Assembly (NCBI GenBank): GCA_944343275.1
Contig: CALVMH010000016.1
Span: 1 to 37,376 of the forward strand
Length of the DNA stretch: 37,376 nt
DNA from: an uncultured Clostridia bacterium
GTDB lineage: Bacteria > Bacillota > Clostridia > Christensenellales > Borkfalkiaceae
Direction: 5' to 3'
Position 1 is the stretch's first letter, and every line of letters starts with the position of its first letter. Shown here piece after piece: positions 1 to 7,295 of this stretch. Both the position numbers and the translations under genes were made by a program. The notes below the pieces were generated by a model. The model did no database searches, was not told where the DNA came from, and worked only from the letters and a program-made list of their open reading frames with translations.

Positions 1-77
1 TGGCGACCCAAAACGGGCTCGAACCGTCGACCTCCAGCGTGACAGGCTGGCGCTCTAACCAACTGAGCTATTGGGCC
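1..77 (-). tRNA. tRNA-Asp (GTC)
   Basis: The minus strand folds as a complete cloverleaf: acceptor stem GGCCCAA/TTGGGTC with one G-T pair, D-arm AGCTCAGTTGGTTAGAGC, anticodon stem CCAGC/GCTGG around loop CTGTCAC (anticodon GTC), T-arm with GGTTCGAGCCC, discriminator G and encoded CCA at positions 3-1. It lies 51 bp downstream of another tRNA in the same direction and is probably co-transcribed from the promoter at 239-267. The gene ends exactly at the window edge, so its terminator is not visible. Confidence 0.95.
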
Positions 78-89
78 GTATAGGGGCAT

Positions 90-232
90 CGCCGCAATTG
101 CAGTGCGGGCAGCAGCCGCGAATCTGTTTGGTGGGCCTTCACGGATTCGAACCGCGGACCAGCCGGTTATGAGCCGGCAGCTCTAACCGCTGAGCTAAAG
201 GCCCGCATGTTGATACGCCGCAATCGCAATGC
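90..232. repeat. Imperfect 17-bp repeat before each tRNA
   Basis: Positions 90-106 and 216-232 share 15 of 17 bases (CGCCGCAATYGCARTGC). Each copy sits just 5' of a tRNA gene on the minus strand: 90-106 between the two tRNAs and 216-232 before the first. They look like traces of duplication within a tRNA cluster. Confidence 0.5.
129..204 (-). tRNA. tRNA with CAT anticodon (Ile2 or elongator Met)
   Basis: Complete minus-strand cloverleaf: acceptor GGGCCTT/AAGGCCC, anticodon stem GCCGG/CCGGC with loop CTCATAA (anticodon CAT), T-loop GGTTCGAATCC, discriminator A and encoded CCA. The fully paired first acceptor position rules against initiator fMet. The GG.CCTTTAGCTCAG start and GGCTCATAACC arm resemble bacterial tRNA-Ile2, whose CAT is read as isoleucine after lysidine modification by TilS, more than elongator Met. 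I cannot separate the two with certainty by eye. Confidence 0.93.
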
Positions 233-238
233 TTGTCT

Positions 239-267
239 ATCATAGTATAATCGGAGGAAAATGTCAA
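239..267 (-). promoter_or_regulatory. tRNA operon promoter
   Basis: On the minus strand TTGACA (267-262) and TATGAT (244-239) are separated by 17 bp, a near-consensus sigma-A promoter. It lies 35 bp ahead of the CAT tRNA and fits transcription of both tRNAs. Confidence 0.8.
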
Positions 268-388
268 GTGATTTTTTGCGGTTTTTCAACTTTTTTTTGC
301 GTCGGAGAGAAATCCGTATTCTGTCATCTCAACGGCGCCGAAAAGCGCGGAAACCATAAAAAATACGGTAAGAGGAGCAGATGCGAGG

Positions 389-462
389 GGCGCGGGGGAC
401 GGCAGGGCGTGTGGAGCCAACGGCGCGGGGGACGGAAAGAAATTTCCGTCCCCCGCGCCGTT
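389..462. repeat. 20-bp perfect palindrome after araC-type gene, with a half copy
   Basis: Arms 419-438 and 443-462 are perfectly complementary over 20 bp with a GAAA loop, starting 3 bp beyond the regulator stop codon. A 14-bp piece of the left arm (GGCGCGGGGGACGG, 422-435) occurs again at 389-402. The stem is strong enough to stop transcription of the minus-strand regulator, but no T-run follows it, so it may be a 3' stabilising hairpin or a REP-like element rather than a standard terminator. Positions 205-388 otherwise hold only the tRNA promoter and AT-rich sequence. Confidence 0.7.
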
Positions 463-464
463 GA

Positions 465-1391
465 TCATTCGGGAAGTTCGCAGACGAAGTTATTGTTTTT
501 TTCAAAGTTTTTTTCCTGCTGCGTTCCTTTGAGCCGCCTGCGGTAGGCGGACGGGGCGAGCCCGTGCTGCTTGATGAACTGCTTGTTGAAGTTCTGATTG
601 GTCTTGTAACCGACCTGACGATAAATCTCCGTGAGCGGAATGTCCGTGCGCTCGATGAGCTGTCCCGCCTCCTGGATGCGCAGGTAGTTGACATAGGCGT
701 TCACCGTCATGCCGAATTGTTCCGTAAACAGCTTATTGAGATAATTGAGCGAGACGCCCGCCTGCGCGGCGATCTCGCGGCAGCCGATCTCGCGGTGGAA
801 GTTGGAAGAGATGTAATCGGTCGCCTTGCGCAGGTGGCGGATGCCCGGTTTATGCGGGTAGCGCTGACGGTGGTAGTCATTTCCGATGGCGGTAAAGAGC
901 AGGCAGATGAGCTGATCGAAGTAATTTCCGATATGTTCGGAACGTTCCATGCATTGCTGCAATTCGCGGATGACGGCAATGACATGTCCTGCGTCGGAGA
1001 GTTTGACCGCCGTGTGCGGCTGCGCAAACAGTTCGCCCACCGCTTCGTCGCACTGAATGAGGTGTTTGAGGGTGAACTGCAACTCGGACACGGCGTCCGG
1101 AATGAGCCTGATCTCTACGGAAAAGACCTGCGAAATGCATGACCCCGTGTGCATGGTGTGCAGGATGTCAACATCGAGCAGGGCATAGTCGTTGGAATAC
1201 AGCGTGAGGTCCTTCCATTGTCCGTCCACGCAGTAACGGATGGTCAGCTCGCCGTAGTAGACATAGACGAGTTCCAGACGGTCGTGACTGTGCGCGTAGT
1301 CGAGGCAATAATTTTTCCAGGTATTGGTGGCATAATAGGTAACGCGCATCCACGCGTTCCAATTTCGCTTGTCAAAAAATGATAGTCCCAT
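465..1391 (-). CDS. AraC family transcriptional regulator
   Basis: 308 residues, the usual size for AraC/XylS regulators that sense sugars. The N-terminal half (about 20-150) is a cupin-like ligand-binding region with the typical H-x-H start (YAHSHDRLELVYV) and a later LDVDILHTMH stretch. The C-terminal ~100 residues carry two helix-turn-helix units: CREIAAQAGVSLNYLNKLF and, in the second, LTEIYRQVGYKTNQNFNKQF, followed by the family signature H.L.PSAYRR. The ATG at 1391 follows a strong GGGGAGGAG site. It is divergent from the glycan operon starting at 1565 and shares a 170-bp control region with it, so it most likely controls that operon (and itself) in response to an imported sugar. The ligand is unknown. 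Confidence 0.93.
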   Translation of the reverse strand: MGLSFFDKRNWNAWMRVTYYATNTWKNYCLDYAHSHDRLELVYVYYGELTIRYCVDGQWKDLTLYSNDYALLDVDILHTMHTGSCISQVFSVEIRLIPDAVSELQFTLKHLIQCDEAVGELFAQPHTAVKLSDAGHVIAVIRELQQCMERSEHIGNYFDQLICLLFTAIGNDYHRQRYPHKPGIRHLRKATDYISSNFHREIGCREIAAQAGVSLNYLNKLFTEQFGMTVNAYVNYLRIQEAGQLIERTDIPLTEIYRQVGYKTNQNFNKQFIKQHGLAPSAYRRRLKGTQQEKNFEKNNNFVCELPE

Positions 1392-1408
1392 GACACTCCT
1401 CCCCGCTC

Positions 1409-1508
1409 TGTTTGATTATAGCATTTCATAAACGCTTTCGTCAAGAGAATTGTTTGATTTTGTTGAAAACAGATAAATGAAAGGTGCATAAATCACAATA
1501 TTCACCTT
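1409..1508. promoter_or_regulatory. Candidate operators in the divergent control region
   Basis: Two kinds of repeat are visible. TGTTTGATT occurs directly repeated at 1409-1417 and 1451-1459, 42 bp apart (about four helical turns), as expected for AraC-type half sites. A separate inverted repeat AAGGTG (1481-1486) / CACCTT (1503-1508) reaches into the -35 of the glycan operon promoter. Binding of the AraC protein to either is inference. Confidence 0.4.
1415..1444 (-). promoter_or_regulatory. Promoter of the AraC regulator
   Basis: Minus strand TTGACG (1444-1439) and TATAAT (1420-1415) with an 18-bp spacer; the -10 lies 23 bp before the regulator ATG. One copy of the TGTTTGATT repeat (1409-1417) overlaps the -10, which would allow autorepression. 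Confidence 0.75.
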
Positions 1509-1534
1509 GACGGAGCCCAAAGTTATGCTACAAT
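1507..1534 (+). promoter_or_regulatory. Promoter of the glycan-use operon
   Basis: TTGACG (1507-1512), 16-bp spacer, TACAAT (1529-1534) with an extended -10 TGC just before it. It sits about 30 bp ahead of the first ATG of the operon and directly opposite the AraC-type gene. Confidence 0.8.
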
Positions 1535-1564
1535 GACGTTATACAGTGGATACAGGGTGGGAGA

Positions 1565-3238
1565 ATGTGCACAAAAACGGTGACGTTGCAGTTTGCAGAC
1601 GCGATGCAGAAGATCTGGCAGGACGGGACGGGGCTTGCGCCGTGCGGGGAAGTCGCCTGTTTTGAGAACGAAATTGCGGCGGTCCAGCTTGCCGTGCGCA
1701 ACGGCGGGCTGCCGTTGGAGAACTGCCGCCTTACGGTGTCCTGCGCGCTTCCCGTCGCGGTGCGCCGCGTGGGGTATGTCGCGGGGGACTATACGGACTC
1801 TCCCGATGCGGATGAGTATGTGATCGCAAAGGGGCTGCACTGCTTCCCCGATCCGCTGCTCCCCGTCTGCCTCGACGCGTTCCTGCTCAAGGGGAACGGC
1901 GTCAATTGTTTTTGGCTGACCGTCGGAACGGGGGAGCGGATGCCGGCGGGCGTTCATGTGCTGCATGTGCGCCTGACGGACGGAAAAGGGGAATTGCTCG
2001 GCGAAGCGCAGTGCCGTGTCGTCGTGCAGGAAGGCGTCCTGCCAGCATGCGATATTCCCGTGACCGATTGGATGCACTATGACTGCATCTGTAATTACTA
2101 TCGCGTCAAGCCCTTTCAGAAGCGGTTTTGGCGCCTGACGGAGCACTTCATCCGCACCGCCGCGGAACACGGCATCAACACCGTGTACGTCCCGCTCTTT
2201 ACGCCGCCGCTCGATACGAAGGTGGGCGGGGAGCGCACGACCGTTCAGCTTGTGGACGTATCGCGGGATAAAGGGACCTATTCGTTCGGGTTCGCGCGTC
2301 TGGAACGTTTTTTGCAGATGGCGCTCTCGTGCGGCATCCGCTACTTTGAATTCTCTCATCTGTTCACACAGTGGGGTGCGCAGGCGTGCCCCAAGATCGT
2401 CGGAACGGAACACGGAAAACAAAAACGCCTGTTCGGCTGGGATACTCCGGCGGACGGTGCGCAATATACCGCTTTTCTGGAAGCCTTTCTGCCTGCCTTC
2501 GGCGCGTTCCTGCGCGAACGGGGCTATCGGGAGAGGTCCTTTCTCCATATTTCCGACGAACCGAGCGCATATTGGCTGGAAGCGTATACCGCCCGCCGCG
2601 CGCTCGTCAAGCGGCTGCTGCCCGACGTGACGCACATTGACGCGCTCAGCGAGATCGTCTTTGCGGAGCGGGGGTTGGTCGACATCCCCGTTGCGGCGAC
2701 GGACCATGCGCAGCCTTTCATGGAGAGCGGCAAACCGTTTTGGGTCTACTATTGTTTTCCGCAGTGCAACCGATATCTTTCCAACCGCATGATGAACATG
2801 CCGCCCGAGCGCACGCGCGTCATCGGGATGCAGCTTTACCAAAACGGCGCTTCGGGATTTTTGCATTGGGGATATAACTTTTATAATACGGCGCTTTCCC
2901 TGCGCGCGGTCGATCCGTATTTTGAGACGGACGCAGGCGGAAGTTTCCAATCGGGCGATGCGTTCATCGTCTATCCGGGTGAAAACGGCGCCTGCGGCTC
3001 GCTGCGGCTGGAAGCCATTCGCGCGGGCTTGCAGGATTACAGGGCGCTGCTGTTGCTGCAATCGCGCATCGGACGCGACAACACGCGCGCGCTGCTGAAA
3101 GAACACGGTATCGAAGGATTTACGCAGTATCCCCACGGCGCCGCGCCCTTCCTTGCGGTGCGCAGGGCGATCGACCGGGCGATCGCAGAAAGTTTCCACG
3201 GCGGAGAGGCATCATGCAGATACAATTCGGCGGACTGA
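1565..3238 (+). CDS. Cytoplasmic DUF4091 / GH123-like glycoside hydrolase
   Basis: 557 residues with no signal peptide or membrane segment. The N-terminal ~150 residues form a beta-rich domain like the GH123 N-terminal domain; a TIM-barrel-like region follows, with an adjacent acidic pair D331-E332 in HISDEP. Characterised GH123 beta-N-acetylgalactosaminidases use such an Asp-Glu pair in substrate-assisted catalysis. The C-terminus has the DUF4091 block GD.F..YPG...G..S.RLEAIR.GL.DY..L, also found in the lipoprotein at 9081. ATG follows GGTGGGAG. It is first in the operon and overlaps the alpha-galactosidase by 25 nt, so it probably cleaves an imported oligosaccharide together with that enzyme. 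Exact substrate is unknown; GalNAc-type sugars are only a family-based guess. Confidence 0.82.
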   Translation: MCTKTVTLQFADAMQKIWQDGTGLAPCGEVACFENEIAAVQLAVRNGGLPLENCRLTVSCALPVAVRRVGYVAGDYTDSPDADEYVIAKGLHCFPDPLLPVCLDAFLLKGNGVNCFWLTVGTGERMPAGVHVLHVRLTDGKGELLGEAQCRVVVQEGVLPACDIPVTDWMHYDCICNYYRVKPFQKRFWRLTEHFIRTAAEHGINTVYVPLFTPPLDTKVGGERTTVQLVDVSRDKGTYSFGFARLERFLQMALSCGIRYFEFSHLFTQWGAQACPKIVGTEHGKQKRLFGWDTPADGAQYTAFLEAFLPAFGAFLRERGYRERSFLHISDEPSAYWLEAYTARRALVKRLLPDVTHIDALSEIVFAERGLVDIPVAATDHAQPFMESGKPFWVYYCFPQCNRYLSNRMMNMPPERTRVIGMQLYQNGASGFLHWGYNFYNTALSLRAVDPYFETDAGGSFQSGDAFIVYPGENGACGSLRLEAIRAGLQDYRALLLLQSRIGRDNTRALLKEHGIEGFTQYPHGAAPFLAVRRAIDRAIAESFHGGEASCRYNSAD

Positions 3239-5289
3239 CATTTCTTCTTGAACAGGGCAGGCGCGCTGCCATTTTGTACCGCGGCGGCGAAAGCCCGATC
3301 GCAGAGTGCACCCTGTCGGGACAGAACAAGATCAGCCGCGATGGAAAACACGTTCCGACGGCTGTCGGGGCGGAACTTCAATTTTGCGGGTATCGCCTTT
3401 CGGAGGACACGCTCGAAATCGAGCAGCGTGCCGGCGGGCTTTGTTCGGAAGTCGTCTTCCGCCGCTATGCGGATTGCGGCGTGCTGCGCGTGTTTCACCG
3501 CATCCGCAACTGTTCGGCGGAGCCGCTTGCGGTCAGCCAGGTCAGTGCCTTTGTCCTCTTCGGGCTGTGTAAGGACAGCCTGCGCGCGCTGCGCCGCACC
3601 CGCTTGTACCGCTTCTGCAATAGCTGGCATTGCGAGTGCCAGCCGCGCAGGATCAGCCTGTTCGAGGCGGGACTGTACAGCGCGGGGCATGCAAGTTTCC
3701 GCAGGATATACGGCTCAAATAAGGGCGCATGGTCCACCAAGGAAGAACTTCCGCAGGGCATCGTCGAGTCCGATGCGGAAAGTTTTCTGATGTTTTGCAT
3801 CGAGAGCCCGGACGATTGGTATTGGGAGCTCGGCGAGTGCCCGCAGGAAGGCTATCCCGGCGGCGCGTACCTGTATACAGGCGGCGCGGATGCATACGAA
3901 CATGAGTGGGAACTTCGCCTTGCGCCCCAAGAGGCGTATGAGACGCCGACGGTGGCGGTCTGCACGGGGACTTCCGTGGACGACGTCGTCGCGCAGATGA
4001 CGCGTTACCGCAGACATATCCGTGCGCCGTATGCGGGCGATGCGGCGCTGCCCGTCGTGTTCAATGACTATATGCATCTTTCGTGGGACAGTCCGTCGGA
4101 GGAGGGGACGCGGCGCATGGTGCCCGTTGCGGCGGCGCTCGGTGCGGACGTCTATGTCATCGACTGCGGCTGGCACAACGAGGAAGACGGCAGCATCATC
4201 TATCCGTATGTCGGGCAGTGGCGCGAGAGCAACAAGCGCTTCCCGCACGGTATCCGGAATATCATCGACTACATCCACCGGCACGGGATGAAGGCGGGCT
4301 TGTGGCTGGAACCTGAGGTCGTGGGGGAGAAGTGCACGGAAATGATCGCGCACTACCCCGAAGATGCGTGGTTTTCGGTCGGGGGAAATCCCGTGATCGT
4401 CGGCGGCAGGCGGTTTCTCGACTATCGCTGCGAGGCGGTCAGAACGTATATGGATGCCGTCATCGACCGCGTCGTCGGCGAATACGGTGCCGATTATCTG
4501 AAATTCGACTTCAATCAGGATTGCGGAAGCGGGACGGACGCCTTGGGCGACAAGCCCGGCAGAGGGCTTGAACTTGCAGTGCAGGCATTTTTCTCGTGGG
4601 TGGATGGCGTCCGCAGGCGGTATCCCGCGCTCATTATCGAGGGCTGCGCGAGCGGCGGACAGCGGCTCGACCATTTTTCCACATCGCAGTGGGCGCTCGT
4701 TTCCAGCTCCGACCAGACGGATTACAGAAAGTACCCGTGGATCGCGGCGAACATCCTTTCGGCGGTACTTCCCGAGCAGGCGGGCGTATGGAGCTATCCC
4801 GTCGACAGCTGGGTGAAGGGGTTTGCGCCGACAAAGGATTGGGTGCGCGCGCACGTTTCGGACGAGACGGTCATCATGAACATGGTCAACGCCATGCTCG
4901 GGCGGGTGCATCTTGCGTCGCATCTCGAATTGCTGTCCGAGGAGCAGCAGGCGCTCGTTGCGGAGGGCATCGCCTGCATGAAGCGGCTCGCAGCGTTCAA
5001 GCGGCACGCCGTCCCCTGTTTTCCCGAGGGGTTTGCGCGCTTCGGCGACAGGAGCGCGGTCTGCGGGCTGCGTGCGGACGGACAGATGCTGCTCGCCGTA
5101 TGGAGCATCGGCGGGGACGGCAAGGTGGAAGCAAACCTGCCCGCCTTTTCCTCGGCGCAGTGCGAGGTACTTTACCCCGCATCCCGTGCAACGGATTTTT
5201 CGTTTGCCAACGGAAAGCTGACAGTGTTTTTGCCGAAGGGCAGTTCGGCACGCTGTTTTTGGCTGGAACTCGGCAGACGGGATCGATAA
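3214..5289 (+). CDS. Alpha-galactosidase, GH36 family
   Basis: 691 residues, close to the 700-740 usual for bacterial GH36. An N-terminal beta-sandwich precedes the catalytic barrel with VIDCGWH (about 312-318), LKFDFNQDC with the expected nucleophile D432, EGCASGG near 474-480, and SDQTD at 499-503 carrying the expected acid/base Asp. A short beta domain ends the protein. No signal peptide, so it acts in the cytoplasm on imported alpha-galactosides (melibiose/raffinose type) or alpha-GalNAc glycans; GH36 includes both activities. The start overlaps the previous gene by 25 nt, showing translational coupling. Function of the family is secure; the natural substrate is not. Confidence 0.93.
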   Translation: MQIQFGGLTFLLEQGRRAAILYRGGESPIAECTLSGQNKISRDGKHVPTAVGAELQFCGYRLSEDTLEIEQRAGGLCSEVVFRRYADCGVLRVFHRIRNCSAEPLAVSQVSAFVLFGLCKDSLRALRRTRLYRFCNSWHCECQPRRISLFEAGLYSAGHASFRRIYGSNKGAWSTKEELPQGIVESDAESFLMFCIESPDDWYWELGECPQEGYPGGAYLYTGGADAYEHEWELRLAPQEAYETPTVAVCTGTSVDDVVAQMTRYRRHIRAPYAGDAALPVVFNDYMHLSWDSPSEEGTRRMVPVAAALGADVYVIDCGWHNEEDGSIIYPYVGQWRESNKRFPHGIRNIIDYIHRHGMKAGLWLEPEVVGEKCTEMIAHYPEDAWFSVGGNPVIVGGRRFLDYRCEAVRTYMDAVIDRVVGEYGADYLKFDFNQDCGSGTDALGDKPGRGLELAVQAFFSWVDGVRRRYPALIIEGCASGGQRLDHFSTSQWALVSSSDQTDYRKYPWIAANILSAVLPEQAGVWSYPVDSWVKGFAPTKDWVRAHVSDETVIMNMVNAMLGRVHLASHLELLSEEQQALVAEGIACMKRLAAFKRHAVPCFPEGFARFGDRSAVCGLRADGQMLLAVWSIGGDGKVEANLPAFSSAQCEVLYPASRATDFSFANGKLTVFLPKGSSARCFWLELGRRDR

Positions 5290-5316
5290 ATCAATCAGGT
5301 AAGGAGGAAACTGTCA

Positions 5317-6294
5317 ATGAATGCTGCCATCGAAGGCGCGGACGTCCTGACGGGCGGGGAAGAGCAGAAACCGCAGCGGCAGAAGCGCTTTATGCAAAAC
5401 GGCAAAAAGCGCGGCGAGCTCATCTTTTTGTCGTGCATGCTTGCGCTTCCCGTTCTGCAATGGATCATCTTTTGGCTGTACGTCAACGTGCAGTCCATCG
5501 CGCTGGCATTCCAGGATGTTCACGGGGTGTTCACATGGAACAACTTTGTGCAATTCTGGGAGGAGATGCAGGCGACGACGGGCAAGACGATCGGTGTCGC
5601 CGTCAAGAACACGCTCATCTATTTCGGGGTGGGGGTGGGCATCCAGCTCCCCGGCGCGCTGATCATTGCCTACTTCCTGTACAAGAAGATATGGTTCAAC
5701 CGCGTCTTCCGCGTGTTGTTCTATCTTCCCGCCATCATTTCCGGCGTGGTGATGGTCGCGGCGTACAGGAGCATCGTCGATCCGAACGGACCGCTCTATG
5801 AACTCGTGGGGATCCTTGGCGGGCATTTCCCGCCCGAAGGCTTGCTCGCAAATGGCGATACGGCGACGCTCATGATCGTTTTGTTCGTCATCTGGACGGG
5901 GTTCGGGGGGAATATGCTGCTCTTCGGCGGAGCGATGTCCCGTGTGCCGATCGACGTTCTCGAAGCGGCGCGCCTCGAAGGGTGCGGACCCTTCCGTGAA
6001 CTTGTACAGATCATTCTGCCCCTCATCTGGCCGACCATCTGCACCATGCTCATCTTCACGTTCACGGGCATCGTCAACTCTTCCGGTCCCATCCTGCTCT
6101 TCACGAACGGAGACTACGAGACGACGACCATCAACTTCTGGATCTTCCTGAAAGTGTACGGTCAGCAGGGCGCGGGCGCAGGCGGCGAATACGGCATTGT
6201 GTCGGCGGCGGGTCTCTTCTTCACGCTCATCACCGTGCCCGTCATCCTGCTTGTGCGCTGGGCGCTGGAAAAAGTGCCCTCCGTGGAATATTGA
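5317..6294 (+). CDS. Sugar ABC transporter permease (MalF/UgpA type, CUT1)
   Basis: 325 residues with six predicted membrane segments after a charged ~35-residue cytoplasmic N-terminus. The inner-loop EAA motif reads EAARLEGCG at 216-224, followed by the LPLIWP stretch that docks on the ATPase. ATG follows a perfect AAGGAGG. It pairs with the next gene to make the membrane channel and with the lipoprotein at 7296 for binding. No ATPase is encoded in the locus; Firmicutes CUT1 systems commonly use a shared MsmK/MalK-type ATPase from elsewhere, which I infer here. The cargo is probably the oligosaccharide processed by the adjoining hydrolases. Confidence 0.93.
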   Translation: MNAAIEGADVLTGGEEQKPQRQKRFMQNGKKRGELIFLSCMLALPVLQWIIFWLYVNVQSIALAFQDVHGVFTWNNFVQFWEEMQATTGKTIGVAVKNTLIYFGVGVGIQLPGALIIAYFLYKKIWFNRVFRVLFYLPAIISGVVMVAAYRSIVDPNGPLYELVGILGGHFPPEGLLANGDTATLMIVLFVIWTGFGGNMLLFGGAMSRVPIDVLEAARLEGCGPFRELVQIILPLIWPTICTMLIFTFTGIVNSSGPILLFTNGDYETTTINFWIFLKVYGQQGAGAGGEYGIVSAAGLFFTLITVPVILLVRWALEKVPSVEY

Positions 6295-6306
6295 GGAGGT
6301 GCGGTC

Positions 6307-7239
6307 ATGGCTCGGAAAAACAACATGAACATGAGCGAATCCGCCGTTCTCAAAAAGCGCAGCCCGCGTGAGAATGTGCTCTTCGGCATTGTGTTTGCCA
6401 TCTTCGTCATCTATGCGCTTTCGCTCGTTTTTCCCTTTCTGTACATGCTGATGAACTCCTTCAAGGATTCTAATGTCTATCTTGACGAGACCTTCGGCGG
6501 GGGGAATCACCTCAGCTTTCCCTCGGAATGGGTGTTTGCCAACTACAGCGAAGCCTTTTTGGAGATGTCCATGAAAAACACCCGCGGCGACACCGTCGGC
6601 TTCCCGCTGATGTTTTTGAACAGTATCTGGTATTCCGCTCTCTGCACGGCAAGCGGCGTGTTTGCGAGCGCACTCACCAGCTACTGCATCGCCAAATATA
6701 AGTTCAAGCTGCGCGGCATTCTGTACGGGATCGCCATCTTCTCGATGACCATTCCCATCGTCGGGAACACGGGCTCCTTCTTCAAGCTCATCAACCAGCT
6801 CGGACTGTATAACACCCCGCTCTATCCGATCGTAACGGCGTTCGGCGGCTTCGGCTTCAACTTCCTCGTGCTGTACGGCTTTTTCCGATCGCTGCCGTGG
6901 AGCTATGCCGAGGCGACGTTCATCGACGGCGGCGGGCACGCGACGGTCTTCTTCCGCATCATGCTGCCGCAGGCATGGCCCGCCATGCTCACGCTGTGCA
7001 TCATGGCGTTCATCGGGGCGTGGAACGACTACATGACGATGATCCTCTACATGCCCGACTATCCGACGCTTGCATCGGGGCTTTACGTCATTGAAGGTTC
7101 CATCAAGCGCGGCGAAGGCGGCAGCTATCCCGTCTACTATGCGGCGCTGCTCATCGCATGCCTTCCCATCATCGCCATCTTTGCGGGATTTTCGGACATC
7201 ATCATGTCCAACTTCACCATCGGCGGGCTCAAAGAGTAA
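6307..7239 (+). CDS. Sugar ABC transporter permease (MalG/UgpE type, CUT1)
   Basis: 310 residues, six membrane segments, EAA-type loop EATFIDGGG at 202-210 followed by RIMLPQAWPA, and a C-terminal end typical of MalG-type permeases (SNFTIGGLKE). The extracytoplasmic stretch after the first membrane segment (about 55-95) is longer and more polar than usual. ATG lies 12 bp after the previous stop, behind GAGGAGG. It forms the heterodimeric channel with the upstream permease. Confidence 0.93.
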   Translation: MARKNNMNMSESAVLKKRSPRENVLFGIVFAIFVIYALSLVFPFLYMLMNSFKDSNVYLDETFGGGNHLSFPSEWVFANYSEAFLEMSMKNTRGDTVGFPLMFLNSIWYSALCTASGVFASALTSYCIAKYKFKLRGILYGIAIFSMTIPIVGNTGSFFKLINQLGLYNTPLYPIVTAFGGFGFNFLVLYGFFRSLPWSYAEATFIDGGGHATVFFRIMLPQAWPAMLTLCIMAFIGAWNDYMTMILYMPDYPTLASGLYVIEGSIKRGEGGSYPVYYAALLIACLPIIAIFAGFSDIIMSNFTIGGLKE

Positions 7240-7295
7240 ATCAGGAACGATCCGGCGTCGTGCCGGTAAGATCAAAAATAATCAGGAGGAACAAG

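Noticed and set aside
229-546. Small plus-strand frame after the tRNAs
   Set aside because: Composition is not protein-like, it crosses the tRNA promoter and palindrome, and overlaps the AraC gene end.
7158-7295. Upstream extension of the solute-binding lipoprotein
   Set aside because: It overlaps the permease gene, has no ribosome site and would bury the signal peptide; the ATG at 7296 has AGGAGG and a clean signal peptide.
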